A stretch of 64,000 nt of DNA from Natronobacterium gregoryi SP2 (GTDB taxonomy: Archaea > Halobacteriota > Halobacteria > Halobacteriales > Natrialbaceae): contig NC_019792.1 of the NCBI RefSeq assembly GCF_000230715.2, positions 310,001 through 374,000 on the forward strand, in the 5' to 3' direction. The notes under the pieces are model-generated. The model was given only the letters and a program-made list of their open reading frames with translations. It was not told where the DNA came from and searched no databases. Of this stretch, positions 18,548 to 26,616 are shown in pieces. Positions within the stretch are counted from its first letter, which is position 1. Each line of letters opens with the position of its first letter. Both the position numbers and the translations under genes were made by a program.

Positions 18548-20251
18548 ATGCGTGGGAGACGGTTAGCTACGACGGAAGAACTTGTTGCGATAGTGAGTCC
18601 GGCCGAAGAGAGTGAAGCGGCCGTTCAGCGACTCGAGACGTGGGCCGACGACAACGGCCTGGGACTACAGACGGTCGACGTCGGGGACGACATCGACGAC
18701 GTCTACGCTCCCGACAGCGAGACGCTGGGCGTGACGGTCGGCGGCGACGGCACTTTTCTCGAGGGGATCAAACAGTTCTCACCGAGAAACGTGCCGATCC
18801 TGGGGGTCAACACTGGGACACTTGCCTTCCTCGTCCGGGTCGACGTCGACGACCTCGAGGCGGCGCTGACGGAGGTCGTCCAGGGACGGGCGACGATCGA
18901 CGAGCGCCAGCAGGTCGCCGTCGAGGCCAACGGCCTCGAAGCGACGGGGATCAACGACGTCATGGTCAAGAACGTTCGGCCAGAGAACCCGATCGATCGA
19001 AAGATCACGAAACTCGACGTGTTCGCCGACGGCCAGTACGTCGGCGAGTACGACGGCACTGGCCTTGCGATCGCGACGCCGACGGGGTCGACCGGTATCT
19101 CGCTGTCCGCGAACGGGCCGGTCCACAACCCGACGAACAACTCGTGTCTGCAGATCGTCCCGTTGCACACTCACCGGATGGGGGTTCGGCCGCTGATCGT
19201 CAGCGAGAACACGGAGATTCGTATCGTCTGTTCCGAGGAGACGGACCTACTGGTCGACGGCGGCCGGTTTCACGAACAACTCGAGACCGACGACGTCATC
19301 ACCGTTACGGGTGCCAAAAGCACTGCGAACGTCGTGCGAACGAGTTACGACGACGACTTCTTCACGGCGATCAGCGAGTTGCTGGGCTGGGGGGCACGTG
19401 ACACGGCGGGGAAATCCATTCCGCCGACCATCTCGAGCGAGAGCGAGCCGGATTCTTTCGAGGAACGGGCGTGTGAACTCGCAAAGGAGGCCGTCCGGAG
19501 CGTCAGGAATCCGCTCAGGAACCTCCACGGAAAAGTCGAGAAAGAGCGGTACAAGACCGACGCGTCGGACGTCATCACGGAGGCCGACTACCTTTCGGAG
19601 AACATCATCACGACTGCCATCGAGAACGAGTATCCCGCCCACACGATCCTGACCGAGGAGGGAGTCCACACCGAGACCGGCAGCGAGTACACCTGGCTGA
19701 TCGACCCCCTCGACGGCACCGGGAACTACGCCAACGGCAACCCCAACTACGCCGTCTCGCTCGCCCTGCTGGAAAACGACGAGCCAATCGTCGGCGTCGT
19801 CTACGCACCCGAGACGGACGAACTCTGGAGCGCGATCGCCGGCGAGGGTGCCTACAAGAACGGGGTGCCGGTCACGGTGACCGACCGGAACGCCCTCGAG
19901 GAGAGCATGCTGATGTCCGGCTACGATCCCGAAGGGACTTTCCTCTCGTACTTCTACGACGGCACGCGTGGCGTCCGACGACTGGGATCGGCTGCGCTCC
20001 ACCTTTGCTATCTCGCCAACGGGAGCGCCGACGCAGTCTGGGAGTACGACACCTATCCCTGGGACGTCGCGGCGGGGATCGTCATCGCGCGGGAAGCGGG
20101 GGCGTCCGTGACCGACTCGAGTGGGACGCCGTTCGAAGTGTACGGCGAAAAGGATCGACAGGAACTCGTCGCGTCGAACGGGCACATTCACGACGACCTG
20201 ACGACGCGACTCCGTGACAACGAACACCTCTACAACACGGTCGACAACTGA
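18548..20251 (+). CDS. NAD kinase fused to inositol-monophosphatase-type phosphatase
   Basis: A 567-residue fusion. Residues 1-285 form an NAD kinase with the GGDGTFLEG motif (65-73), NTGTLAFL, and the substrate loop TPTGSTGISLSANGP, so it should make NADP from NAD. Residues 300-567 form a Mg-dependent IMPase-type phosphatase with ILTEEG (metal ligand Glu), IDPLDGTGNYANG (386-396) and YPWDVAAG. A similar pairing in Methanocaldococcus MJ0917 makes and removes NADP, but there the phosphatase comes first. A regulated NADP(H) pool role is therefore likely; the phosphatase substrate is inferred. Confidence 0.88.
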   Translation: MRGRRLATTEELVAIVSPAEESEAAVQRLETWADDNGLGLQTVDVGDDIDDVYAPDSETLGVTVGGDGTFLEGIKQFSPRNVPILGVNTGTLAFLVRVDVDDLEAALTEVVQGRATIDERQQVAVEANGLEATGINDVMVKNVRPENPIDRKITKLDVFADGQYVGEYDGTGLAIATPTGSTGISLSANGPVHNPTNNSCLQIVPLHTHRMGVRPLIVSENTEIRIVCSEETDLLVDGGRFHEQLETDDVITVTGAKSTANVVRTSYDDDFFTAISELLGWGARDTAGKSIPPTISSESEPDSFEERACELAKEAVRSVRNPLRNLHGKVEKERYKTDASDVITEADYLSENIITTAIENEYPAHTILTEEGVHTETGSEYTWLIDPLDGTGNYANGNPNYAVSLALLENDEPIVGVVYAPETDELWSAIAGEGAYKNGVPVTVTDRNALEESMLMSGYDPEGTFLSYFYDGTRGVRRLGSAALHLCYLANGSADAVWEYDTYPWDVAAGIVIAREAGASVTDSSGTPFEVYGEKDRQELVASNGHIHDDLTTRLRDNEHLYNTVDN

Positions 20252-20463
20252 TTCCGTCGCAACTGTCGACCGATGGGAAGAACCGGCCCACACGACCGGG
20301 TTCGATCCGGCAGTGCAGGCTTTGCCCCGTTCGACAGACGAGATCCGAGCACACTGCGGTTCGAGATTTCGGGGACCACGGTGGAGGGTGTGGGTCCATT
20401 GTGAACTGAACCGAAAGACTGGATTCGAACCCGTTACCAGCGACTGGGAACGATCACTTCCGC

Positions 20464-20474
20464 CTTTTTATTTA
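20464..20474 (+). promoter_or_regulatory. TATA box of the iron island
   Basis: The AT run TTTTTATTTA lies about 25 nt before the ATG at 20493. The transcript would therefore start at or next to the start codon (leaderless). The operator at 20470-20487 overlaps its end and covers the start site. Confidence 0.6.
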
Positions 20475-20487
20475 GGCTAGCCTAAAT
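20470..20487. promoter_or_regulatory. DtxR/IdeR-type metal-dependent operator (perfect palindrome)
   Basis: ATTTAGGCTAGCCTAAAT is a perfect 18-bp palindrome with the TTAGG...CCTAA core bound by DtxR-family iron or manganese repressors, which haloarchaea possess (SirR/Idr proteins). It sits between the TATA box and the start codon of the first nicotianamine-synthase-like gene, a position that would block transcription. A related site precedes the FeoA-fusion gene. Confidence 0.8.
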
Positions 20488-20492
20488 CATCT

Positions 20493-21062
20493 ATGGGGAA
20501 GATAGCGAAAACCGTGGCGGGACTCGAGAAGTCGTGTACTCCGGCACCGCTGGCGTTCAGTTGGTACACCCGGTTTTACCGGTCCGTCGTCGACAGAGAG
20601 ATAGAACTCGCAGATATCGACGCGGAAGATCGGATTCTCAACGTCGGATGTGGGGGGATGCCGTTTACGACTGCCTTACTCGCGAAACGAACTGGCGCAA
20701 CCGTCTACGCTCTCGATCACGATCCCGCGGTCGTCCAGGAGGCACGACGGAACCTCGAGCGTGCCGGTGTCGCAAACGAAGTTGAAATCGTCGTCGGAGA
20801 CGGACGGGACGTTCTCGGCGATGGGTCCAGACTTCCCGAGTCGTGCTCGGTCGCAGTCGTCGCTTTGCAGGCCGAACCGAAAGACGAGATCCTGCACCAG
20901 TACCGAAATACGACCGATGGCCCCGAACGAGTCGTCGTGCGCCAACCGCGCGCGCTCGTCGCCGGCGACTACGATCGGGTAACCGACTGTGAGGATCGAA
21001 CTGGGGCCGTCAGACATCGGATGCCGACCTTCGACCGGTCGCTATTGTTCGGCTCGGCATGA
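20493..21062 (+). CDS. Nicotianamine-synthase-like / Rossmann methyltransferase-fold protein
   Basis: A 189-residue SAM-binding Rossmann protein. The loop ILNVGCGGMPFTTALLAKR (48-66) and VYALDHDP (71-78) resemble the SAM-binding region of nicotianamine synthases (pattern G-C/S-G-x-x-P-x-T) more than typical methyltransferases. It is a short paralogue of the protein at 22357, sharing YxRxFYxxVVxRE and this loop. If it is NAS-like, it would transfer aminocarboxypropyl groups from SAM to build a metal chelator; that is inference. The operator and leaderless promoter directly upstream indicate iron control. Its stop overlaps the next start (ATGA). Confidence 0.65.
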   Translation: MGKIAKTVAGLEKSCTPAPLAFSWYTRFYRSVVDREIELADIDAEDRILNVGCGGMPFTTALLAKRTGATVYALDHDPAVVQEARRNLERAGVANEVEIVVGDGRDVLGDGSRLPESCSVAVVALQAEPKDEILHQYRNTTDGPERVVVRQPRALVAGDYDRVTDCEDRTGAVRHRMPTFDRSLLFGSA

Positions 21063-22093
21063 AGCGTAACGTGGCGCTCTGGGCGCTTGGCTGTGGGGTT
21101 CTCGTCCTCCTGGTCGTCGCTGCCGGCTGGTCGGAGCTACGCGCTGGCGTCGCTCACGCCCAGGGTCGCATCATGGTCGGGCTCCTGGCGCTTCAGGTGC
21201 TCACGCTCGGGCTGATCGCCTACCAGTGGCAGTTCGTACTCCGGCGGGCCGACGTCGACCTTCACTATCGAGAGGTGCTCGCAGTCACGCTCGCGGGTGG
21301 GTTCGTAGAGAGCGTGACGCCGTCGTCGAAACTGGGTGGGGAAGCCGCCAAAGTGTACCTGTTTCGGCGGTTGAGCGGAGCGGAGTACGGAACGCTGTCG
21401 TCGGCGTTGCTGGTACACAAGTTCGTCTCCCTGCTCCCGTTTTTCGGACTCTGTCTCCTCTTTGCCACCGTCGGTCTGCTGAGACTGGAACTCGCGCTCC
21501 CGTCGTCCGCACTGCTGGCCATCGGCGCTACTGGTGCTTTGGCCGGCATCGTGGGAGGAACGCTCGTGCTGATGCGGACAGAGCAGTTTCCGGGCACGCT
21601 CCCCGGTTTCGGCCGTATCGACCTGCCAACCTGGGTCGGGCAGCGTGTCGGTGACGCGATAGCGTTCGCTCGGGACGCCGTTGTGGGAGCGACGACGGTG
21701 CTTTCGCCGTGGGAACGGCGCTGGCTCTACGGGATCTCACTCGTCGTCTGGGGTCTGTACCCGATCAAGATCTACGTCGTCGCGCTCATGCTCGGGCTAG
21801 ACGTGAGTCTCTTCCTCGCGACGATCGGGACGGGACTCGCGTATCTCGCCAGTATCGTGCCGTTTTCGCCGGGCGGACTCGGTTCGTTCGAAGGCGTGCT
21901 TGCAGGCGTCTTCGTCGCTGGTGGGACGACGTTCGCCGACGGGATGGCGGTCTCGGTGCTGTCACGACTCGTCACGTTCTGGTTCCCGCTCGTGGTGTCT
22001 GCGCTCGCGACGGCGTGGCTACTCGGTTCCGACTATCGACTGTCGCCCGACGACCTCGGGCTTCCGTCGCTTTCCGACCGACTCCGAAAGTGA
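21059..22093 (+). CDS. UPF0104/lysylphosphatidylglycerol-synthase-TM family membrane protein
   Basis: A 344-residue integral membrane protein with about eight helices, related to the TM domain of MprF and to the AglD C-terminal region. Family landmarks are FVESVTPSSKLGGEAAKVYL near residue 80 and FSPGGLGSFEGVLAGVF near 275, which match the conserved P-x-x-x-G-E and PGGLG-x-E motifs. The start overlaps the preceding gene's stop, so it is coupled to the NAS-like protein. In this context it may move the partner's product or a lipid-linked molecule across the membrane, but that is inference. Confidence 0.8.
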   Translation: MKRNVALWALGCGVLVLLVVAAGWSELRAGVAHAQGRIMVGLLALQVLTLGLIAYQWQFVLRRADVDLHYREVLAVTLAGGFVESVTPSSKLGGEAAKVYLFRRLSGAEYGTLSSALLVHKFVSLLPFFGLCLLFATVGLLRLELALPSSALLAIGATGALAGIVGGTLVLMRTEQFPGTLPGFGRIDLPTWVGQRVGDAIAFARDAVVGATTVLSPWERRWLYGISLVVWGLYPIKIYVVALMLGLDVSLFLATIGTGLAYLASIVPFSPGGLGSFEGVLAGVFVAGGTTFADGMAVSVLSRLVTFWFPLVVSALATAWLLGSDYRLSPDDLGLPSLSDRLRK

Positions 22094-22120
22094 CAATGAT
22101 CAGCGGAAGTCCACGGATTC

Positions 22121-22140
22121 ATACGGTTTGTTGTCCGTAT
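22121..22140. repeat. 20-bp solo palindrome, deletion derivative of the repeat family
   Basis: ATACGGTTTGTTGTCCGTAT keeps both outer ends of the long-armed palindrome (ATACGG and CCGTAT) but lacks the whole interior, as if the element had collapsed. It lies 27 bases after the stop of the membrane-protein gene inside the iron island. Confidence 0.6.
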
Positions 22141-22318
22141 CAGTCCTGTCCCTTACCCCACAAGTCTCAGAAGTTTAGTCGGGGTGAGGACGTCAACCCG
22201 CCACACCCCGAACTGCGGACTGTTCCGCTGCAAGAAGCGCGAGTAGTATTTAAACGCGGCATATGAGGGGATGGCGTTGCTGAATTACTAACTGGTGGGA
22301 ATCGGATTTTCACTTTAC

Positions 22319-22334
22319 TTTAGGAGGGCCTAAA
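22319..22334. promoter_or_regulatory. Second DtxR-type operator, before the FeoA fusion
   Basis: TTTAGGAGGGCCTAAA has the same six-base arms (TTTAGG, CCTAAA) as the perfect site at 20471-20486, with a different centre (13 of 16 identical). It is 22 bases before the ATG of the NAS-like/FeoA fusion gene. The pair implies that both halves of the island respond to the same metal-sensing repressor. Confidence 0.72.
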
Positions 22335-22356
22335 ATCAGACACGAGTCACTCTTCC

Positions 22357-23397
22357 ATGTTGGCATCGCAAGCGTACGAGGGGGGCCAGAAACAGGAAAC
22401 TGGTGAACGACCGACCGAACAAGTGGGTGGAAAACGGTCTCACGATGGACGTCTGGAAGCCGAAGAGTCCGATCCGCCGTCACGCACGTTGTCGACGAGC
22501 AATGCGATACTACAGCGGTTCGAGCGACTCGATGGGGTCTCACAGACGTTCGGCGACCTCTACTCTCGACTCTTCTACGAACACGTCGTCGAGCGGGAAC
22601 TCGGTATCGCCGATCCGGACGAGCAAGCGACCGTACTCCAGATCGGTTGCGGGCCGCTCCCGATGACGGCGATCACCCTCGCCGAACGAGGATACGACGT
22701 CGTCGCAGTCGACATCGATCCGGACGCCGTCGGGGCTGCTCGCGACGCAATCAGCGAGCGGGAGCTAACCGACAAGATCGACATCGTCGTCAGCGACGGC
22801 TGCACGATCGATACGTCCGGATTCGACGTCATCTGGCTGGCGTTTCACGTCGCTCCCCGGTCCGAACTCGTCGACTCGACGGTGTCGAGTCTCGAGCCCG
22901 ACCAGACGCTCGTCTACCGCCGTCCCCGGAGTTGGGCTCGAGCGATCTTCCCGTCTGACTCGCCACCGATACCGGACGACGTCTCGCTCGAAACGGTCAC
23001 CCAGCGATTCGGGAAAGAGAGCGTTGTCGTCTGTCACGATCCCGGCAACTGTGCGGACTGTGACGACGCGGCCGACTGTCCAGCATCGGACGAAACGCCG
23101 GCGAGGACCGATTCGGAACTCGTTGCCGACGCGGAGTCGGCCGGACCGACGCTCGACTCGCTACAGATCGGCGAACGGGCGACCATCAGAACAGTTCCCG
23201 ACCACGACTTGTTGCCCTCGCTCGGTGTTCGACCGGGCAAGGACGTTCGCCTCGAGACTGGACAGGCGTTCAACGGCCCACTCGTGGTGACGGTCGATGA
23301 GCGAACCGTCGCACTCGATCGAACGCTGGCCGGCCGAATTCGTCTCGAATCGACGCCGCAGGGCCGGACAGAGCCGACGCCGACCGACGGATTCTGA
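22357..23397 (+). CDS. Nicotianamine-synthase-like domain fused to FeoA
   Basis: A 346-residue two-domain protein. Residues 1-45 are a polar lead. Residues 50-215 are a SAM-binding Rossmann domain with VLQIGCGPLPMTAITLAERG (93-112) and VVAVDIDPDAVGAARDA; GCGPLPMT closely resembles the GSGPLPLT loop of nicotianamine synthases. A linker holds four cysteines at 226, 232, 235 and 241 (CHDPGNCADCDDAADC), a likely metal site. Residues 256-336 are a FeoA SH3-like domain (LGVRPGKDVRLETGQAFNGP). It stops four bases before feoB, so it probably supplies the FeoA function to FeoB. The enzymatic activity is inferred. Confidence 0.75.
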   Translation: MLASQAYEGGQKQETGERPTEQVGGKRSHDGRLEAEESDPPSRTLSTSNAILQRFERLDGVSQTFGDLYSRLFYEHVVERELGIADPDEQATVLQIGCGPLPMTAITLAERGYDVVAVDIDPDAVGAARDAISERELTDKIDIVVSDGCTIDTSGFDVIWLAFHVAPRSELVDSTVSSLEPDQTLVYRRPRSWARAIFPSDSPPIPDDVSLETVTQRFGKESVVVCHDPGNCADCDDAADCPASDETPARTDSELVADAESAGPTLDSLQIGERATIRTVPDHDLLPSLGVRPGKDVRLETGQAFNGPLVVTVDERTVALDRTLAGRIRLESTPQGRTEPTPTDGF

Positions 23398-23401
23398 ATG
23401 A

Positions 23402-25264
23402 ATGTCGAACGATTCCACGGATGCCGATGCTGAACGTCCCCGCGTCGCACTGATCGGGCCGCCGAACGTCGGCAAGAGCGTGCTGTTCAACGCGTTGACT
23501 GGACTCGACGCCGGCGTCGCCAACTACTCCGGGACGACCGTCGAGTACAAGCGGGGGAGTGCCAGGTTTCGCGACCACGAGACGACGCTCGTCGACGTTC
23601 CCGGAACGTACTCGCTTGCGGCGACCAACGAGGCCGAACAACTCGCCGTCGATATGCTCGAGGGTGAGTGTGACCTCGTCATCTGCGTGCTGGACGCGGT
23701 CAACCTGGAGAACAGTCTGCATCTCTTGCTCGAGGTGCTCGAGTACGACATTCCAGTCGTCGTCGCGATCAATCGAGTCGACCTCCTCGAGAAGGAAGGC
23801 AAACGGCTGCGTCCGAACTACCTTGCTTCTGCTCTCGGTCTGCCCGTCGTTCCGACAATCGCGACGATCGGCAAGGGGTTCGACGACCTCGTCGCTGCAA
23901 CCGCAGCGACGCTTGCGGACTCTTCTCATGCCGGCCCACGACAGCACGTGGCCGGAGCTGGTCTCGCCGAGGAAAGCGATGGCGACGAAAACCCGACCGC
24001 TGGCGAGGAACCGGACGGCGTGAGAGAAGCCGAAACGATTCCACCGCTCGAAAGCAGAGTCGACGACGGCCCGAGCTGGGAGCGAGCGGGAGAACTCTGT
24101 ACAGAGGTCGTCGTCGAAGACGACGAACCGACAGCGCACGAACCCGGCTACCTGGAACGGTGGAGTGATCACCTAGTCAAACCGTGGCCTGGCCTGCCAG
24201 TTGCGGGACTCGTCCTGGTCGGGACGTTCGCACTGGTCGTCGGCGTCGGGATGGGGATCAGGCAGTATCTGATGATCCCGTTCTTCGAGGGGTTGGTATT
24301 TCCCCAGATCGAGAGTGCCGTCCAGGCAGTGACGGCACCCGGATTTTATCGGGACGTACTCATCGGCGACTACGGGTTCCTCATCAAAGGCCTCGAGTGG
24401 CCGTTCGCGCTGGTGTTGCCCTACGTCGTTTCGTTTTACTTCGCACTGAGTCTGCTAGAGGACAGTGGATACCTGCCGCGCCTGGCAGTGCTGCTCGATG
24501 GCCTGTTCGAACGGATGGGGCTGGCTGGAAGCAACGTCGTCCCCCTGTTGTTGGGGTATGGCTGTGCCATTCCCGGTATTACGGCGACGAGAGCGACGTC
24601 CAACAGCGAAAAGCAGCGGCTGACGATGATGTTGATGATCACGCTCGCAGTGCCGTGTGTCGCCCAGACCGGCGCGTTCATTGCGTTGCTGGCCGAGGCA
24701 ACCGTTTTACTGGTCGTCGCGGTCTTTGTGGTCTCGTTTGCGGCACTCGGCCTCGCAGGGCTGGTTCTCGACGCCACGCTGGAGGGGACTCGACAGCCGA
24801 CCGTCGCCGACGTTCCACCGCTTTTGATGCCACCAGTCCGTCAAACGTACCGCAAAGTCTGGATGCGGTTGAAACAGTTCGTCTCCGGTGGCGCGCTCCA
24901 CATGGTCTACGCTATCGGCTTCGCGTCTGTCCTGTACGAACTCGGCGTACTGGAAGTCGCCAGCCAGTATCTGGAACCGCTCGTCGTCGGCTGGCTCAAC
25001 CTGCCGGCAGAGGCTTCGACGCCACTGATCCTCGGAATCGTCAGGCGAGAACTGACCGTCCTTCCACTGCTCGAGATGGACCTCGCGATGGGACAGCTGT
25101 TCGTCGGAGCTGTCGTCGGCCTGTTCTACGTCCCCTGTATCGCGGTGTTTGCCACCGTCGCCCAGGAGTTCTCGCTTCGTGCTGCCGGCCTGGTCCTCGT
25201 GATGACGATGGCCGTGTCGTTCTTCGTCGGCGGCCTGTTCGCCCAACTTTTCGTGGTGTTTTGA
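23402..25264 (+). CDS. feoB: Ferrous iron transport protein B
   Basis: GTP-gated Fe(II) importer of the cytoplasmic membrane. The 620-residue protein has an N-terminal G domain with G1 GPPNVGKS (19-26), the G2 region GVANYSGTTVEYKRG, G3 DVPGTY (65-70) and G4 AINRVD. An acidic, poorly conserved linker (about 165-255) replaces most of the usual GDI region. The membrane part follows, with FeoB gate motifs PLLLGYGCAIPGITATR and VPCVAQTGAFIALL and the second gate LGIVRRELTVLPLLEMD. Regulation is expected from the iron-type operators upstream. Confidence 0.94.
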   Translation: MSNDSTDADAERPRVALIGPPNVGKSVLFNALTGLDAGVANYSGTTVEYKRGSARFRDHETTLVDVPGTYSLAATNEAEQLAVDMLEGECDLVICVLDAVNLENSLHLLLEVLEYDIPVVVAINRVDLLEKEGKRLRPNYLASALGLPVVPTIATIGKGFDDLVAATAATLADSSHAGPRQHVAGAGLAEESDGDENPTAGEEPDGVREAETIPPLESRVDDGPSWERAGELCTEVVVEDDEPTAHEPGYLERWSDHLVKPWPGLPVAGLVLVGTFALVVGVGMGIRQYLMIPFFEGLVFPQIESAVQAVTAPGFYRDVLIGDYGFLIKGLEWPFALVLPYVVSFYFALSLLEDSGYLPRLAVLLDGLFERMGLAGSNVVPLLLGYGCAIPGITATRATSNSEKQRLTMMLMITLAVPCVAQTGAFIALLAEATVLLVVAVFVVSFAALGLAGLVLDATLEGTRQPTVADVPPLLMPPVRQTYRKVWMRLKQFVSGGALHMVYAIGFASVLYELGVLEVASQYLEPLVVGWLNLPAEASTPLILGIVRRELTVLPLLEMDLAMGQLFVGAVVGLFYVPCIAVFATVAQEFSLRAAGLVLVMTMAVSFFVGGLFAQLFVVF

Positions 25265-25565
25265 TCGCGCTTTCGACGCGCTCACCGCTCTCGACTCGCA
25301 CGCGACATCGTCAGAAAGCGACGAACTCGAGTGCGAACGCGCTACTGACGGCGGCTTCGGCTTCGAGAACGCTAGGGCCGTGTGACGGGCAACGAGAGGA
25401 GCTGCTGGCGCTGTCGCTACCGAAAGCCAGGCACGACCGGTCGGGGAGAGCGGTCGTCTGCGACGCGGCCACCGTCCGTCAGGCATCTGCGCTGTGGCCA
25501 GTGTCTCCTGTCGGCTGGAAATCAGCCACAGTATCATATTCCCCGCGACTGTAGCTGCCACCACT
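25265..25565. other. 301-bp gap after feoB, no gene seen
   Basis: Both strands have only short or low-complexity reading frames with no recognisable protein features. The last 20 bases (TATCATATTCC region, 25528-25538) hold a TATA-like stretch about 30 nt before the next gene. Confidence 0.4.
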
Positions 25566-26330
25566 ATGACCGACAAGACGACGTCCGCGTCGTTCGAGCA
25601 GGTCGCCGACGTTCCAGCCGAGGCTCCGACGCTGATCGAAGGACTGCCCGGCCACGGTCTCGTCGCGTCGATCGCCGTTGACCAGATCACGACACAGCTC
25701 GACCTCGAGCACTACGGCAACGTCGCCGCCGACGAGTTTCCGCCCGTCGTCACGTTCGAGGACGGGCTCGTTCAGGATCTGGTCCGCGTCTACGCCGGCC
25801 CAGAGCCGGCCGTGATGACCCTCGAGAGTGACCTCGCGCTTCCCGAGCCAGCGTACGAGCCGCTCTCGAAGTGCGTTCTCGAGGAACTGGCCGACGATTT
25901 TAGCCGGGCGATATTTCTCGCGGGTGCGCCGGCCCAGTCCGAAGAACGGATCGGTGACGTTTCCGGTGTCGCGACGACCGACGCGATCAGAGACGACCTC
26001 GACGAGGCCGGCATCACGGTTCCGGAGGATCGGGGCGTGGTCGGCGGTATCACGGGCTCGCTCGTCCGCGAGTGCTACCAGGCGGATATCCCCGCCGCGT
26101 TGCTGATCGTCCGCTCGCATCCGTATCTGCCGGACCCACACGCGGCAAAATCCGTGATCGAAAACGCACTCGAGCCTCTCGTCGAGTTCGACATCGAGAC
26201 GGCGGCGCTCGACGAGCAGGCCGAGGAGATCCAACAGCAGATGCAACAGGTCGCCCAGCAATACCAGCAGATGACCGAAGACCAACAACAACAGCAACAG
26301 CAGCCGACCCAGACGGGAATGTTCCAGTAA
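25566..26330 (+). CDS. PAC2 / proteasome-assembly-chaperone family protein
   Basis: A 254-residue protein of the PAC2 (DUF75) family, related to archaeal PbaB and eukaryotic proteasome assembly chaperones. Key segments are APTLIEGLPGHGLVASIAVD near the N-terminus, YGNVAADEFPPVVTFEDG, and GVVGGITGSLVRECYQADIP. The C-terminal 35 residues are a Gln-rich coiled coil (EEIQQQMQQVAQQYQQMTED). Halophiles keep several paralogues, and a direct proteasome role for this one is unproven. Start chosen at the ATG before TDKTTSASF. Confidence 0.85.
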   Translation: MTDKTTSASFEQVADVPAEAPTLIEGLPGHGLVASIAVDQITTQLDLEHYGNVAADEFPPVVTFEDGLVQDLVRVYAGPEPAVMTLESDLALPEPAYEPLSKCVLEELADDFSRAIFLAGAPAQSEERIGDVSGVATTDAIRDDLDEAGITVPEDRGVVGGITGSLVRECYQADIPAALLIVRSHPYLPDPHAAKSVIENALEPLVEFDIETAALDEQAEEIQQQMQQVAQQYQQMTEDQQQQQQQPTQTGMFQ

Positions 26331-26616
26331 CTCCCGACGGCTGTTTCGAGAGAATCGCCGAGGAGATGTCCGCTCGAGATCGACGGGACGAGTGGACGAG
26401 CGACCGGCCGTTCGTGGTCGCGACCGACTGCTCGTCTGTCATCCCTCGAGCGGGTCCGGTGATCACGTTCCTGGGGTCCAGTCACACGCGATCGGCCGCG
26501 GGTTCGAACTGTGAGAGACGGAGACAGCTGGTGACACGCAGCGAGTGGAAACTCACCCCTTCAGCAGTGAGAGGATGTCAATCCGGCAGACCGGCTGTAA
26601 CGGACCGCCGGAGTCG

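Noticed and set aside
19247-20293. 348-codon minus-strand frame
   Set aside because: Antisense of the NAD kinase/phosphatase fusion, which has clear motifs.
20252-20440. Possible tRNA-like fragment (GGTTCGATCC, GATTCGAAC)
   Set aside because: T-loop-like strings are present but no acceptor or anticodon stem can be built around them.
22160-22260. Possible transposase (IS200/IS605 OrfB) remnant before the FeoA fusion
   Set aside because: Phrases such as GTCGGGGTGAGGACGTCAA recall such element ends, but no protein-level match can be shown by eye.
24184-25554. 456-codon plus-strand frame inside and after feoB
   Set aside because: It is the shifted frame of feoB, Arg-rich and without hydrophobic segments; FeoB motifs are all in the main frame.
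26331-26616. Candidate gene in the gap between the PAC2 gene and the synthase gene
   Set aside because: Only shifted or antisense frames are open; composition is not protein-like.
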